Source of the DNA: Riemerella anatipestifer
GTDB taxonomy: Bacteria > Bacteroidota > Bacteroidia > Flavobacteriales > Weeksellaceae
DNA length: 64,000 bases
Direction of reading: 5' to 3'
NCBI RefSeq assembly: GCF_035666175.1
Contig: NZ_CP142016.1
Coordinates: forward strand, 806,001-870,000
Shown: one piece after another, positions 8,150-16,917 of the stretch
Position numbering within the stretch: the first letter of the stretch is position 1
How the letters are laid out: the number at the start of each line of letters is the position of its first letter
Made by a program: the position numbers and the translations under genes
The notes under the pieces: model-generated
Told to the model about the DNA's origin: nothing
Databases searched by the model: none
Seen by the model: only the letters and a program-made list of their open reading frames with translations

Positions 8150-10276
8150 ATGACTCTAGTACAATATATACAGTCTCTATCACAACTGCAACCCAAATCT
8201 ATAGAAACCACACTAACTCTTCTTGCCGAAGGTGGTACTATTCCCTTTATTTCTCGCTACCGAAAAGATGCAACAGGTAATTTAGACGAAGTTGCCATAG
8301 AACAAATTCAGAAACTTCAAAAACAATACGAGGAAATCGTCAAGAGAAAAGAAAGTATTTTAAAATCAATAGAAGAACAGAATAGCCTTACGCCCGAACT
8401 TCAACAGAAGATTGAACAATCATTTAGTCTACAAGAATTAGAAGATTTATATCTACCTTACAAAAAGCGAAGAAAAACTAAAGCGGATACCGCTAGAGAA
8501 AACGGATTAGAGCCTTTGGCTAAAATCATTATGGCTCAAAATGCTAATCACTTAGAGCACTCTGCACAGAAGTATACTTCTGATAAAATATCTACTGTCC
8601 AAGAAGCCTTAGATGGAGCTTGTGATATTATCGCAGAATGGATTAACGAAAATCTATTCATAAGAAAACGCCTAAGACAACTGTTTCAACGACAGGCTAA
8701 AGTCACCAGTAAAATCACAAAAAAAGCCAAAGAAAACGAAGAGGAAGCTCAGAAATATCAACAATATTTTGATTGGAGCGAAGTTTTACTCAAAGCTCCT
8801 TCCCATAGATTGTTAGCTCTATTAAGAGCAGAAAACGAAGGCTTCATCAAACTTAAAATTGAAATAGATAATGATGAGGCAATTAACTTCATAGAAAAAA
8901 GCATCATTAAAAATAATAACGAAACTGCTCACTACATCAGCATCGCTATAAAAGATGCCTATAAACGCCTTTTAGAACCTTCTATCTCTAACGAAATTTT
9001 ACAAGAAGCTAAAAGCAAAGCAGATGATAAGGCCATTAGTATATTTTCGGAAAACCTTAAACAACTGCTACTTGCCGCTCCACTCGGTGAAAAAAGAATT
9101 CTAGCCATAGACCCTGGTTATCGTACAGGTTGTAAAGTGGTGTGTTTAGATGAAAAGGGTGACTTGCTTTACAACGAAACTATTTACCCTCACACTCCTC
9201 AAAATGAGACAGGAGTTGCAATGAAAAAAATCCGTAGTATGGTTAATGCTTACCAAGTAGAAGCCATCGCCATAGGAAATGGAACTGCGAGTAGAGAAAC
9301 AGAAGCATTCATCAAAAAAATAGCCTTTGATAAAGATTTACAGGTGTTTGTAGTATCAGAAGCAGGTGCTTCAGTCTATTCGGCAAGCAAAATTGCTAGA
9401 GAAGAGTTTCCTAACTATGATATTACCGTTCGTGGGGCTGTATCCATCGGAAGACGACTTTCTGACCCATTAGCAGAACTTGTAAAAATAGACCCCAAAA
9501 GTATCGGAGTTGGGCAGTATCAGCACGATGTGGATAGCACCAAACTTAAAGAAGAGCTAGACAACACGGTAATCCACTGTGTAAATGCCGTAGGCGTTAA
9601 CCTGAACACCGCTAGCCAATCTCTACTGAGCTGTGTGTCTGGCATTGGAGAAAAAATAGCAGAGAATATCGTAAAATATCGCTCGGAAAACGGGGCTTTT
9701 AGAACAAGAGCAGAACTGAAAAAAGTCCCTCGTTTGGGAGAAAAAGCATTCCAACAAGCGGCAGCTTTTGTACGCATTAAAGACTCAGAAAACCCGTTAG
9801 ACAATTCGGCTGTACACCCAGAATCTTACGTTACTGTAGAAAAAATGGCTAAAGATTTAGGACTAAAAACCAAGGAGCTCATTGCCAACAAAGAGCAAAT
9901 CCAAAAAATAATCCCAGAGAAATATACGACTCCAGAAGTGGGAATTTTAGGAATTAAAGATATTTTAAAAGAATTAGAAAAACCAGGGTTAGACCCTCGC
10001 CAACAAGCTAAAGTATTTGAATTTAATCCTAATATTAAAACAATTGCCGATATAAAAGTAGGTCTGTCTCTACCTGGAATTGTAAACAATATTACGGCGT
10101 TTGGTTGCTTTGTTGATATTGGTATTAAGGAAAGTGGACTTATACATATCTCCCAACTTACCGATGGTTTTGTATCTGATGTTAATGAGGTAGTAAAACT
10201 TCACCAAACTGTAGAAGTACAAGTTTTAGAAATAGACGAAGTACGAAAAAGGATTGGGCTAAAACTTATTAAGTAG
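8150..10276 (+). CDS. tex: Tex family RNA-binding transcription accessory protein
   Basis: 708 residues with the Tex order: an N-terminal helical domain, a YqgF/RNase H-like domain (ILAIDPGYRTGCKVVCLD near residue 320), helix-hairpin-helix repeats (SCVSGIGEKIAENIVKYR and LKKVPRLGEKAFQQAA), and a C-terminal S1 RNA-binding domain (ITAFGCFVDIGIKESGLIH near residue 645). Tex binds nucleic acids and affects transcription; its exact role is unsettled. It probably shares the mutS2 transcript; a weak box (TATCTTTA) lies at 8087-8094. Confidence 0.95.
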   Translation: MTLVQYIQSLSQLQPKSIETTLTLLAEGGTIPFISRYRKDATGNLDEVAIEQIQKLQKQYEEIVKRKESILKSIEEQNSLTPELQQKIEQSFSLQELEDLYLPYKKRRKTKADTARENGLEPLAKIIMAQNANHLEHSAQKYTSDKISTVQEALDGACDIIAEWINENLFIRKRLRQLFQRQAKVTSKITKKAKENEEEAQKYQQYFDWSEVLLKAPSHRLLALLRAENEGFIKLKIEIDNDEAINFIEKSIIKNNNETAHYISIAIKDAYKRLLEPSISNEILQEAKSKADDKAISIFSENLKQLLLAAPLGEKRILAIDPGYRTGCKVVCLDEKGDLLYNETIYPHTPQNETGVAMKKIRSMVNAYQVEAIAIGNGTASRETEAFIKKIAFDKDLQVFVVSEAGASVYSASKIAREEFPNYDITVRGAVSIGRRLSDPLAELVKIDPKSIGVGQYQHDVDSTKLKEELDNTVIHCVNAVGVNLNTASQSLLSCVSGIGEKIAENIVKYRSENGAFRTRAELKKVPRLGEKAFQQAAAFVRIKDSENPLDNSAVHPESYVTVEKMAKDLGLKTKELIANKEQIQKIIPEKYTTPEVGILGIKDILKELEKPGLDPRQQAKVFEFNPNIKTIADIKVGLSLPGIVNNITAFGCFVDIGIKESGLIHISQLTDGFVSDVNEVVKLHQTVEVQVLEIDEVRKRIGLKLIK

Positions 10277-10314
10277 ATAATGTTTACAAAAATTTCCTTA
10301 TCAAATAAAAATAA

Positions 10315-10322
10315 CTATTTTT
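10315..10322 (+). promoter_or_regulatory. -7 box of pdhB
   Basis: TATTTTTG, 21 bases before the pdhB ATG, matches TAnnTTTG. Confidence 0.7.
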
Positions 10323-10343
10323 GCATATCAATACTTAAAGACA

Positions 10344-11327
10344 ATGAAAGAATATACATTTAGAGAAGTCATCGCACAAGCTATGAGCGAGGAGATGCGT
10401 AAAGATGAATCTATCTACCTTATAGGAGAAGAAGTAGCAGAATACAACGGAGCTTATAAAGCATCTAAAGGAATGCTAGATGAGTTTGGTCCTAAAAGAG
10501 TAATAGATGCACCTATTGCAGAAGGTGGTTTTGCGGGGATTTCTGTGGGTGCAGCGATGAATGGTAACCGCCCTATTGTAGAATTTATGACTTTCAATTT
10601 CTCTTTAGTAGCTATAGACCAAATCATTAGTAACGCTGCTAAAATGTATCAAATGAGTGGTGGACAATGGAATATACCAATCGTGTTTAGAGGTCCTACA
10701 GGTTCTGCGGGACAGCTAGGAGCTACACACTCACAAGCATTTGAAAGCTGGTATGCTAACTGCCCTGGTCTAAAGGTGGTAGTACCATCTAACCCTTATG
10801 ATGCTAAAGGATTACTTAAAACCGCTATACAAGATAACGACCCTGTAATTTTTATGGAGTCTGAACAAATGTATGGTGATAAAATGGAGATTCCAGAGGA
10901 AGAATACTATATTCCAATAGGTAAAGCTGACATTAAAAAAGAAGGTAAAGATGTTACTTTAGTTTCTTTCGGTAAAATTATGAAATTGGCTTTACAAGCA
11001 GCTGAAGAACTAGAAAAAGAAGGTATTTCTGTAGAAGTGATAGACTTAAGAACGGTTCGTCCTTTAGATTATGATACTGTTTTAGCATCCGTTAAAAAGA
11101 CCAATCGTTTGGTAGTACTAGAAGAGGCTTGGCCATTTGGTTCAGTAGCTTCAGAAATCACTTATATGGTTCAGCAAAAAGCGTTTGACTACCTGGATGC
11201 TCCTATCAAGAGAATTACAACTCCTGATGCTCCTGCACCATATTCGGCAGCGTTATTCGCGGAGTGGTTCCCTAAATTAGAAAAAGTAAAAGAGGAAATT
11301 AAAAAGGCTCTTTACATTAAGAACTAA
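10344..11327 (+). CDS. pdhB: Pyruvate dehydrogenase E1 component, beta subunit
   Basis: 327 residues, the full length of the beta subunit of the thiamine-diphosphate-dependent E1. Together with an alpha subunit, not in this window, it decarboxylates pyruvate and passes the acetyl group to lipoyl-E2. Family stretches include EGGFAGISVGAAMNG, FRGPTGSAGQLGATHSQ and VIDLRTVRPLDYDTV. A branched-chain keto-acid E1 beta is the main alternative; the isolated position leaves that open, but the sequence is most like PdhB. The gene has its own promoter and a strong terminator. The lipoyl synthase gene in this window makes the cofactor for the complex. Confidence 0.88.
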   Translation: MKEYTFREVIAQAMSEEMRKDESIYLIGEEVAEYNGAYKASKGMLDEFGPKRVIDAPIAEGGFAGISVGAAMNGNRPIVEFMTFNFSLVAIDQIISNAAKMYQMSGGQWNIPIVFRGPTGSAGQLGATHSQAFESWYANCPGLKVVVPSNPYDAKGLLKTAIQDNDPVIFMESEQMYGDKMEIPEEEYYIPIGKADIKKEGKDVTLVSFGKIMKLALQAAEELEKEGISVEVIDLRTVRPLDYDTVLASVKKTNRLVVLEEAWPFGSVASEITYMVQQKAFDYLDAPIKRITTPDAPAPYSAALFAEWFPKLEKVKEEIKKALYIKN

Positions 11328-11345
11328 AATATATAATTTAGATAC

Positions 11346-11385
11346 AAAAAAGAGAGGTAGTTTTAAAAATCACCTCTCTTTTTTT
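11346..11385. terminator. Bidirectional terminator between pdhB and yjdM
   Basis: Stem AAAGAGAGGT pairs with ACCTCTCTTT and is followed by a T run. It lies between two convergent genes. Confidence 0.85.
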
Positions 11386-11403
11386 ATTATTAAAAAGTAA
11401 AAC

Positions 11404-11742
11404 TTAAGCCTTTCTTACAAACTCTGACTTTAAGCCCATAGCTCCAAATCCGTCTATTTTACAACTGATGTTATGATCGCTATCATAATTTAGTCTAATA
11501 TTCTTCACCTTAGTCCCCGCCTTTACTGGTTTTGGTGCTCCTTTTACTGGTAAGTCTTTTATTACTACCACAGTATCACCATCTTGCAACTCATTACCAT
11601 TAGAATCTAATATTTTCTCTCCATCAGAAGCAGAAACCTCCGCTGGATTCCACTCGTGAAAACATTGTGAACACACCATTAAATCATCTTGTGGATAAGT
11701 AAACTCTGAACCACATTTAGGACATAAAACTACTTCACTCAT
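11404..11742 (-). CDS. yjdM: YjdM/PhnA-like zinc ribbon protein
   Basis: A small protein of 112 residues. Its N-terminal zinc ribbon has two Cys pairs (CPKCGSEF and CSQCFHEW). A short SH3-like beta domain follows (GDTVVVIKDLPVKGAP, GTKVKNIRL). This is the YjdM family, once named PhnA for a supposed phosphonate role that the sequence does not support. Its function is unknown. It is monocistronic, with a -7 box just upstream. Confidence 0.9.
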   Translation of the reverse strand: MSEVVLCPKCGSEFTYPQDDLMVCSQCFHEWNPAEVSASDGEKILDSNGNELQDGDTVVVIKDLPVKGAPKPVKAGTKVKNIRLNYDSDHNISCKIDGFGAMGLKSEFVRKA

Positions 11743-11763
11743 AACTCTTTATTTATTTTACTG

Positions 11764-11771
11764 CAAAGATA
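11764..11771 (-). promoter_or_regulatory. -7 box of yjdM
   Basis: TATCTTTG on the minus strand, 21 bases before the ATG. Confidence 0.7.
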
Positions 11772-11808
11772 ATCATTTTTATCTGTTAGAAAATTTAATT
11801 CCATTTAC

Positions 11809-11844
11809 AAAAAAACAAAGAGAGACTCAATTAAAGTCTCTCTT
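11809..11844 (-). terminator. Terminator of the alpha-oxoamine synthase gene
   Basis: Stem AAGAGAGACT pairs with AGTCTCTCTT around a 7-base loop, followed on the minus strand by TTTGTTTTTTT. It is placed directly after the stop at 11874. Confidence 0.8.
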
Positions 11845-11873
11845 ATTAAATAATTTACTGTCAATAAGTTCTT

Positions 11874-13145
11874 CTATATTGGCTTAAATGAAAACCCTTT
11901 CTCTTCCAAAAGTTGTTTTTCCTGCTCCTTATAGTAACCTTTTACCAGCTTATCGTGTATAGCTTCAAACGCTGCAATAGTTTCGTTAATTTCAGCATCT
12001 GTATGAGAAGCCGTAGGGATAAGTCTTAGTAAAATCATACCTTTAGGAATCACAGGATAAACTACTACGGAAGTAAAGATGCCATAGTTCTCTCTTAAAT
12101 CTTTTACCAACAAGGTAGCTTCCACAGGGCTTCCCTCTATAAATACAGGTGTTACGCAAGTATTGGTATCTCCTAGATTGAAGCCTCTTTCTTTAAGACC
12201 GTTTTGTAATTTGTTTACATTTTCCCAAAGTTTAGCTTTAATTTCTGGACGACTTCTGAGTAGCTCTAATCTCTTCAAACCTCCTATAACCATAGGCATA
12301 GTAAGAGATTTTGCAAAAATTTGAGAACGCATATTGTACTTTAAATAGCGGATAATATCCTTATCTCCCGCTACAAACGCTCCAAAACCTGCCATAGATT
12401 TAGCAAAAGTAGAGAAATAAACATCTATCTCATCTTGGCACCCTTGCTCCTCTCCTGCTCCTGCTCCTGTTTTACCTAATGTACCGAAACCGTGAGCATC
12501 GTCCACCAACATTCTAAATTTGTATTTCTTTTTAAGAGCAGCTATTTCTTTCAGTTTACCCTGTTGCCCTCTCATACCGAAAACACCTTCCGTAATCAAC
12601 AAAATACCACCCCTTGTTTCTTCTGCTACTTTTGTGGCTCTTTGTAGATTTTTCTCTACACTTTCTATATCATTATGACGATAAGTAAATCTCTTACCCA
12701 TATGAAGACGAACTCCGTCTATAATACAAGCGTGAGAATCTACATCGTAAACAATAACATCATTTTTTGATACCAAAGCATCTATAATGGATACCATACC
12801 TTGATAGCCAAAGTTTAGCAAATAAGAAGCTTCTTTACCTACAAACTCTGCTAACTCTTGCTCTAACTGCTGATGATAAGGCGTTTCGCCAGACATAGCT
12901 CTAGCTCCCATAGGATAAAACATACCATATTCCTCTGCTGCTTTAGCATCAGCTTCTTTCACTTCTGGGTGATTACAAAGCCCTAAATAGTCGTTTGCAC
13001 TCCAGAAAATAACTTCTTTACCCTGAAATTTCATTCTAGGACCTATGGGACCTTCTAATTTAGGGAACACAAAATAACCTTCTCCGTAATCAGCAAACTG
13101 ACCAAGTGGACCAGGATTTTGTTTTATTCTATCAAAAATATCCAT
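11874..13145 (-). CDS. spt: Alpha-oxoamine synthase, probable serine palmitoyltransferase
   Basis: A fold-type I PLP enzyme of 423 residues in the family that contains serine palmitoyltransferase, glycine C-acetyltransferase and 8-amino-7-oxononanoate synthase. VDDAHGFGTLG holds the PLP-contacting Asp and His, and STFAKSMAGFGAFVAG holds the PLP lysine. The N-terminal 45 residues and the C-terminal tail after RLIPTASHTDAEI are longer than in BioF or Kbl, and the whole resembles the Bacteroidota enzyme shown to start sphingolipid synthesis. It would condense serine with a fatty acyl-CoA. It is monocistronic, with its own promoter and terminator; no other sphingolipid genes are adjacent, so substrate assignment is inference. 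Confidence 0.75.
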   Translation of the reverse strand: MDIFDRIKQNPGPLGQFADYGEGYFVFPKLEGPIGPRMKFQGKEVIFWSANDYLGLCNHPEVKEADAKAAEEYGMFYPMGARAMSGETPYHQQLEQELAEFVGKEASYLLNFGYQGMVSIIDALVSKNDVIVYDVDSHACIIDGVRLHMGKRFTYRHNDIESVEKNLQRATKVAEETRGGILLITEGVFGMRGQQGKLKEIAALKKKYKFRMLVDDAHGFGTLGKTGAGAGEEQGCQDEIDVYFSTFAKSMAGFGAFVAGDKDIIRYLKYNMRSQIFAKSLTMPMVIGGLKRLELLRSRPEIKAKLWENVNKLQNGLKERGFNLGDTNTCVTPVFIEGSPVEATLLVKDLRENYGIFTSVVVYPVIPKGMILLRLIPTASHTDAEINETIAAFEAIHDKLVKGYYKEQEKQLLEEKGFSFKPI

Positions 13146-13174
13146 TGATTTGTTTTTATTAAAAAATTAAGGTA

Positions 13175-13182
13175 CAAATTTA
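13175..13182 (-). promoter_or_regulatory. -7 box of the spt-like gene
   Basis: TAAATTTG on the minus strand, about 30 bases before the ATG. Confidence 0.65.
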
Positions 13183-13192
13183 GCTAAAAAAT

Positions 13193-13222
13193 AAAAAACC
13201 TCCATAATACAGAAGGTTTTTA
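13193..13222 (-). terminator. Weak terminator left of IS copy 2
   Basis: AAAAACC pairs with GGTTTTT; the minus strand continues in T-rich sequence. It probably ended the transcript of the GIY-YIG gene before IS copy 2 inserted. Confidence 0.45.
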
Positions 13223-13340
13223 TTAGTATTTTAACACTTAAATACTCCATTATCTTGTAATCGAAAAAAACTAGATTTTTTTAATTCGTTTTTCATATAA
13301 ACTAATTTTTCATATAAAGTAGAGTATAAAAGCTATACAA

Positions 13341-14319
13341 ACTCGTTGTGCATTTTAAATAATACTGATTTTTAGATGATTTAATTTTCTTTGGAAGATA
13401 AATTTATTGATATATTGAATAACCGTTGCGGCGGTTATTTTACTGATTATCCTTGTTTTAAAGCCTTCAAAAGTTTTAGCATAGTTTCTTTAATCATAAA
13501 TTGGTCGCAAAGTTGAGAGAAAAATGTCTCAATTCGTTTTCGCTTTTTCTTGTACAATGAAAATTGAGGAATATAATCTTTCTGATTACTTCTCATTGGT
13601 GTATCTAATTTAATATTAGCATAGTTAAATAAATCTATTTGAACTTTTGCTGATAAATAGCCTCTATCTCCAATTAAAGTACAGTTTCGCATTTGCTCAC
13701 CAATATCTTTTAAATAGTGGATGTCGTGAACGGATGCAGGGCTTATATCAAAATTCTTAATCACACCATTTAAAGAACATACTGCGTGTAGTTTATAGCC
13801 ATAGAAATATAATTTCTGTGAAGCACAATAACCATATGTTGGTGAAGAATAGGATTGCTCTTTACAAATTTTTGAACGAGTAGAACGAGCATTTTCACAA
13901 ACTTTCATTGGCATGCTATCAACGATAAAAATATCTTCAAACTCATTGAACTCCATCGAAATACGCTGTCTAATTTGCTCTGTTTGTAGGGATAGTCTTC
14001 GTTTTCGCTTATTGTAAACACTTCTTTCAATTTTGTTTATCAGAGAGTTTGGCAATTTTCTAAATAACTGTAATTCGCTATCAATACTCAAGTATTCAGC
14101 AGTAATATTAAGACTTATGACTTCTAAATCGCTCATTTTAGGTGTTCTTCTCTGATAACTAATCAGTTGATTTTCTGAAAAAAGTCCTAAAACTTCCAAA
14201 ATTCTTTCATATATTTGCTCTATGTTGTTCATTTATATCGTTTTATAGCAAAAACAATATACTGATTTTCAGTCTAATAAACAACTCTTGTTTTTTTCAT
14301 TTCATAATGCACAACGGGT
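13341..14319 (-). mobile_element. IS982-family insertion sequence, copy 2 (979 bp)
   Basis: Same ends as the other copies, in reverse orientation, flanked by the 7-bp direct repeat TATACAA. It is one base shorter than the others owing to a deletion in the transposase. It sits between the spt-like gene and the GIY-YIG gene and interrupts neither. Confidence 0.95.
13355..14232 (-). pseudogene. IS982-family transposase, frameshifted (copy 2)
   Basis: Identical in layout to the 292-residue transposase, but one A is missing from an AAAA run near 13489-13491. The frame shifts after residue 248 and ends at 13447, giving 261 residues. All three candidate catalytic residues precede the shift, but the C-terminal 44 residues are replaced by 13 unrelated ones. 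It is probably inactive, though it could be moved in trans by the other copies. Confidence 0.9.
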
Positions 14320-14370
14320 TATACAAATAAATTCAAGGATATTACAAATAGAAGTTTGTCCCATAGGGTA

Positions 14371-14862
14371 CTATGAGTAAGAATTTTCTAATTCTTTTAT
14401 CAATTCATAATTATACTTAAATTTCCGTTTCTTTTCAGAATTAAGTAATTGATATTTATACTTATCAACCAAATAGTCTTCAATTTCTAATCGACCGAAG
14501 TTAACTTCCATAAACGATACATATAAGTCATTATCAAAATAGTTATCTAATAAAGCTTCTACATTATCATCAAATTTCCCGCTTAATATAGTACCACTAA
14601 ATCTTTTTTCACCTAGTTGTTTTCTAAATGTATGATTAAAAGTCCTAGTAATATCACTCATCCTCTTAATCAGATTTCCTGTCTCTCCAATGTAAATTAA
14701 ATCATCCTTTTCAAATAAAGCATAAATTCCAGCAGAATCTATTAAATAATTTTTTCGCCAAGCAATGTCTCTTTCAAATTTAATTTTAGGTAAAGAAAAA
14801 AGTGTTTGCTCAGCATCAATTAAAATTCTATAAAGTTCTACTTCAGACAAATTAAACTTCAT
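14371..14862 (-). CDS. GIY-YIG domain protein
   Basis: 163 residues. The GIY triplet is at 45-47, YIG at 57-59 in LIYIGETGNLIKRM with the usual Arg following, and a Glu-bearing region (RLEIEDYLVDKYKYQLLN) stands near residue 135, the place of the metal-binding Glu in GIY-YIG nucleases. No extra domain is visible. It could be a stand-alone endonuclease, a repair factor or a remnant of a restriction system; I cannot choose. It has a real Shine-Dalgarno sequence (AGGAG at 14870-14874), rare in this genome, and stands beside an IS, so recent acquisition is possible. Confidence 0.75.
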   Translation of the reverse strand: MKFNLSEVELYRILIDAEQTLFSLPKIKFERDIAWRKNYLIDSAGIYALFEKDDLIYIGETGNLIKRMSDITRTFNHTFRKQLGEKRFSGTILSGKFDDNVEALLDNYFDNDLYVSFMEVNFGRLEIEDYLVDKYKYQLLNSEKKRKFKYNYELIKELENSYS

Positions 14863-14869
14863 ATTTACA

Positions 14870-14874
14870 CTCCT
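14870..14874 (-). promoter_or_regulatory. Shine-Dalgarno sequence of the GIY-YIG gene
   Basis: AGGAG on the minus strand, seven bases before the ATG. It stands out because other genes in this window lack one. Confidence 0.6.
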
Positions 14875-14978
14875 AAATATATTCCGCTTTAAATTATTTT
14901 ATTAAAACATTCTTCAATAGCTAAAAATACCTTTCATTTGCCTTCCAACACGCATAGATGTATAAACTGCTTTTTATA

Positions 14979-15956
14979 TTAAAACTTCCGTTCTATAACA
15001 TAGTCTAGCATCAGATTAAGCGAAGTCTTGGCTTCAGAATCTGGAAAATCCTCTAGTATATCTTTCGCCTTTTGCTGAAAATCTTTCATAACACCTATGG
15101 CATAATCTAACCCTCCCGAATGTTTCACAAAATCAATCAGTTCTTTAACCCTCTTTGGATTATGATTGTAGCGTTTTATGGTATCAAAGTAGTATTTACG
15201 GTCTTTTTCGTTGGCATTTTTCAAAGTATAGATAAGAGGGAGTGTCATTTTCTGTTCCTTTATATCTATCCCTACAGGTTTTCCTATGATATTTTTAGAC
15301 AAATAATCAAACAAATCATCTTTAATCTGAAACGCCATTCCTGTATAAGTTCCAAAGTCTCGCATCTTTTTAGCCATAGTTTCATCTACACCATTGGACA
15401 AAACTCCTATCTCGCAACAAGCCGCTATCAGAGTAGCCGTTTTTTGTCTGATGATTTCATAGTAAACATCCTCCGTAATATCTAACTTTCTAGCTTTTTC
15501 TAGCTGAAGTAACTCCCCTTCGGACATTTCTCTAATGGTGGTGGATATTACGGATAGTAAATCAAAGTCTTTATTGTCAGTAGATAACAACACCGATTTA
15601 GACAAAAGGTAATCTCCCACCAAAACGGCTATTTTATTCTTCCATAAAGCATTGATTGAAAAGAAGTTTCGTCTTTTAAAGCTTTCGTCTACCACATCAT
15701 CATGCACCAGCGTTGCGGTATGGATAAGCTCTATCATAGAAGCTCCTCGATAAGTTTTCTCATTAACATCACCCACGAGTTTAGCACACAGAAACACAAA
15801 CATCGGACGCATCTGCTTCCCTTTAGTAGTTACAATAAAACGAGTTACCTTATCTAACAAAGGTACTTTACTCTGCATAGACTCGTAAAACTTTTGTTCA
15901 AAAAGTTTCATTTCCGCACCAATCGGTCGCTTTATTTCCTCTACTATATTTGCCAC
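14979..15956 (-). CDS. ispB: Trans-polyprenyl diphosphate synthase
   Basis: 325 residues, the usual length. The two Asp-rich motifs are DDVVD at 86-90 and DDLFD at 213-217, with GKQMRP before the first. It lengthens farnesyl diphosphate with isopentenyl diphosphate to the long side chain of menaquinone; chain length cannot be read from sequence. It starts at the GTG at 15956 (MANIVEEIKRPIG), 19 bases after a -7 box at 15976-15983. It lies 29 bp after the secreted-protein gene on the same strand, yet has its own promoter in that gap. Confidence 0.9.
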   Translation of the reverse strand: MANIVEEIKRPIGAEMKLFEQKFYESMQSKVPLLDKVTRFIVTTKGKQMRPMFVFLCAKLVGDVNEKTYRGASMIELIHTATLVHDDVVDESFKRRNFFSINALWKNKIAVLVGDYLLSKSVLLSTDNKDFDLLSVISTTIREMSEGELLQLEKARKLDITEDVYYEIIRQKTATLIAACCEIGVLSNGVDETMAKKMRDFGTYTGMAFQIKDDLFDYLSKNIIGKPVGIDIKEQKMTLPLIYTLKNANEKDRKYYFDTIKRYNHNPKRVKELIDFVKHSGGLDYAIGVMKDFQQKAKDILEDFPDSEAKTSLNLMLDYVIERKF

Positions 15957-15975
15957 GGGTAATTAATTTATGCTA

Positions 15976-15983
15976 CAAATATA
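15976..15983 (-). promoter_or_regulatory. -7 box of the polyprenyl synthase gene
   Basis: TATATTTG on the minus strand in the 29-bp gap. It supports the GTG start at 15956. Confidence 0.65.
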
Positions 15984-15985
15984 AG

Positions 15986-16867
15986 CTATTTCAGTTTATT
16001 GTAAGGCACAAAATATAGAGGTTGTTTTACATCTTTTATTTTAGTTTTAAAACGCTCTCCAGAAATATAAAGTCCTTCTTCTGTGGCAGTAATACCCTCT
16101 ATTTGACCAATACTAAAACTCATACCTAAATAATATTTCTGTGGCTTAGCCTCAAAAAATCTGTTGGGAGCTGTTTCTTGAAATACCGTAAGATAGACCT
16201 CCGCCTTTTTGGTATAGCCTACGATATAGAGTTTACCGTTTTTATAGGTAGCATCAGTTGCCAAATAACCTAATGGATACTCCTCTAAAAGAACCGCAGG
16301 TTGTCTTTCTTCCGTATCGGTTTTTATTTCGTAATGTCTTGTATTATAACTAGCCCACTCTTTAGAGAAGATTTGAATGTTTCCTTGATGATAAATCATG
16401 GACTCGGCATCAAAATCAGTTTTTCTATTAAGCGGTACAAATTCTTCTTGGTTAGGATAATAGAATTTCAATATTTTCTCATATTTAAGAGGTTGTTCTG
16501 CTTCTTGAAACGGAACTTTATATACAGTTAGATTATTTCTAGTCCCTAAATTATTTCCAAAATCGCCAATGTAAAGGTTTTTACCATCGGTGCTAATAGC
16601 TTCCCAATCAAAATTGGTGGCATTAGTGGCTATTTTTTTTACATCACCACTCTCTCTGTCAATTTCGTAAATATCCGCAGAGTTCCCGCTATCATTAAAA
16701 GATAATAACTTTCCTCCTATTTCTGTAAGCCCCGAAGTTTCGTTAAGTTGTTTGTCTAGAGTAGCTACTTTATATTTTTTAAGTTTTAGAAATTTAAGGT
16801 CTTGTGCATTGGCATTGTAAAAACCTAAAAATACTAGAATGATAAGAATGATTTGTTTTTTGAACAT
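15986..16867 (-). CDS. Secreted protein, probable beta-propeller, unknown function
   Basis: 293 residues with a clear signal peptide (MFKKQIILIILVFLGFYNANA, then Q). The mature part has repeated short beta motifs such as NETSGLTEIGGKLLSFNDSG, ISTDGKNLYIGDFGN and ATYKNGKLYIVGYTKK, spaced as in beta-propellers of the SdiA-regulated or esterase-like type. I do not recognise a named family and see no catalytic motif. It shares a 50-bp divergent promoter region with the Nudix gene. Confidence 0.7.
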   Translation of the reverse strand: MFKKQIILIILVFLGFYNANAQDLKFLKLKKYKVATLDKQLNETSGLTEIGGKLLSFNDSGNSADIYEIDRESGDVKKIATNATNFDWEAISTDGKNLYIGDFGNNLGTRNNLTVYKVPFQEAEQPLKYEKILKFYYPNQEEFVPLNRKTDFDAESMIYHQGNIQIFSKEWASYNTRHYEIKTDTEERQPAVLLEEYPLGYLATDATYKNGKLYIVGYTKKAEVYLTVFQETAPNRFFEAKPQKYYLGMSFSIGQIEGITATEEGLYISGERFKTKIKDVKQPLYFVPYNKLK

Positions 16868-16880
16868 CTATGAAATAATT

Positions 16881-16888
16881 TAACTTTG
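16881..16888 (+). promoter_or_regulatory. -7 box of the Nudix gene
   Basis: TAACTTTG, 29 bases before the ATG at 16918. It overlaps the promoter of the divergent gene. Confidence 0.7.
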
Positions 16889-16893
16889 TGATA

Positions 16894-16901
16894 CAAAATT
16901 A
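16894..16901 (-). promoter_or_regulatory. -7 box of the divergent secreted-protein gene
   Basis: TAATTTTG on the minus strand, only five bases from the opposing Nudix -7 box, so the two polymerases cannot bind at once. Confidence 0.7.
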
Positions 16902-16917
16902 AGAAAAAAGCTCCCTA

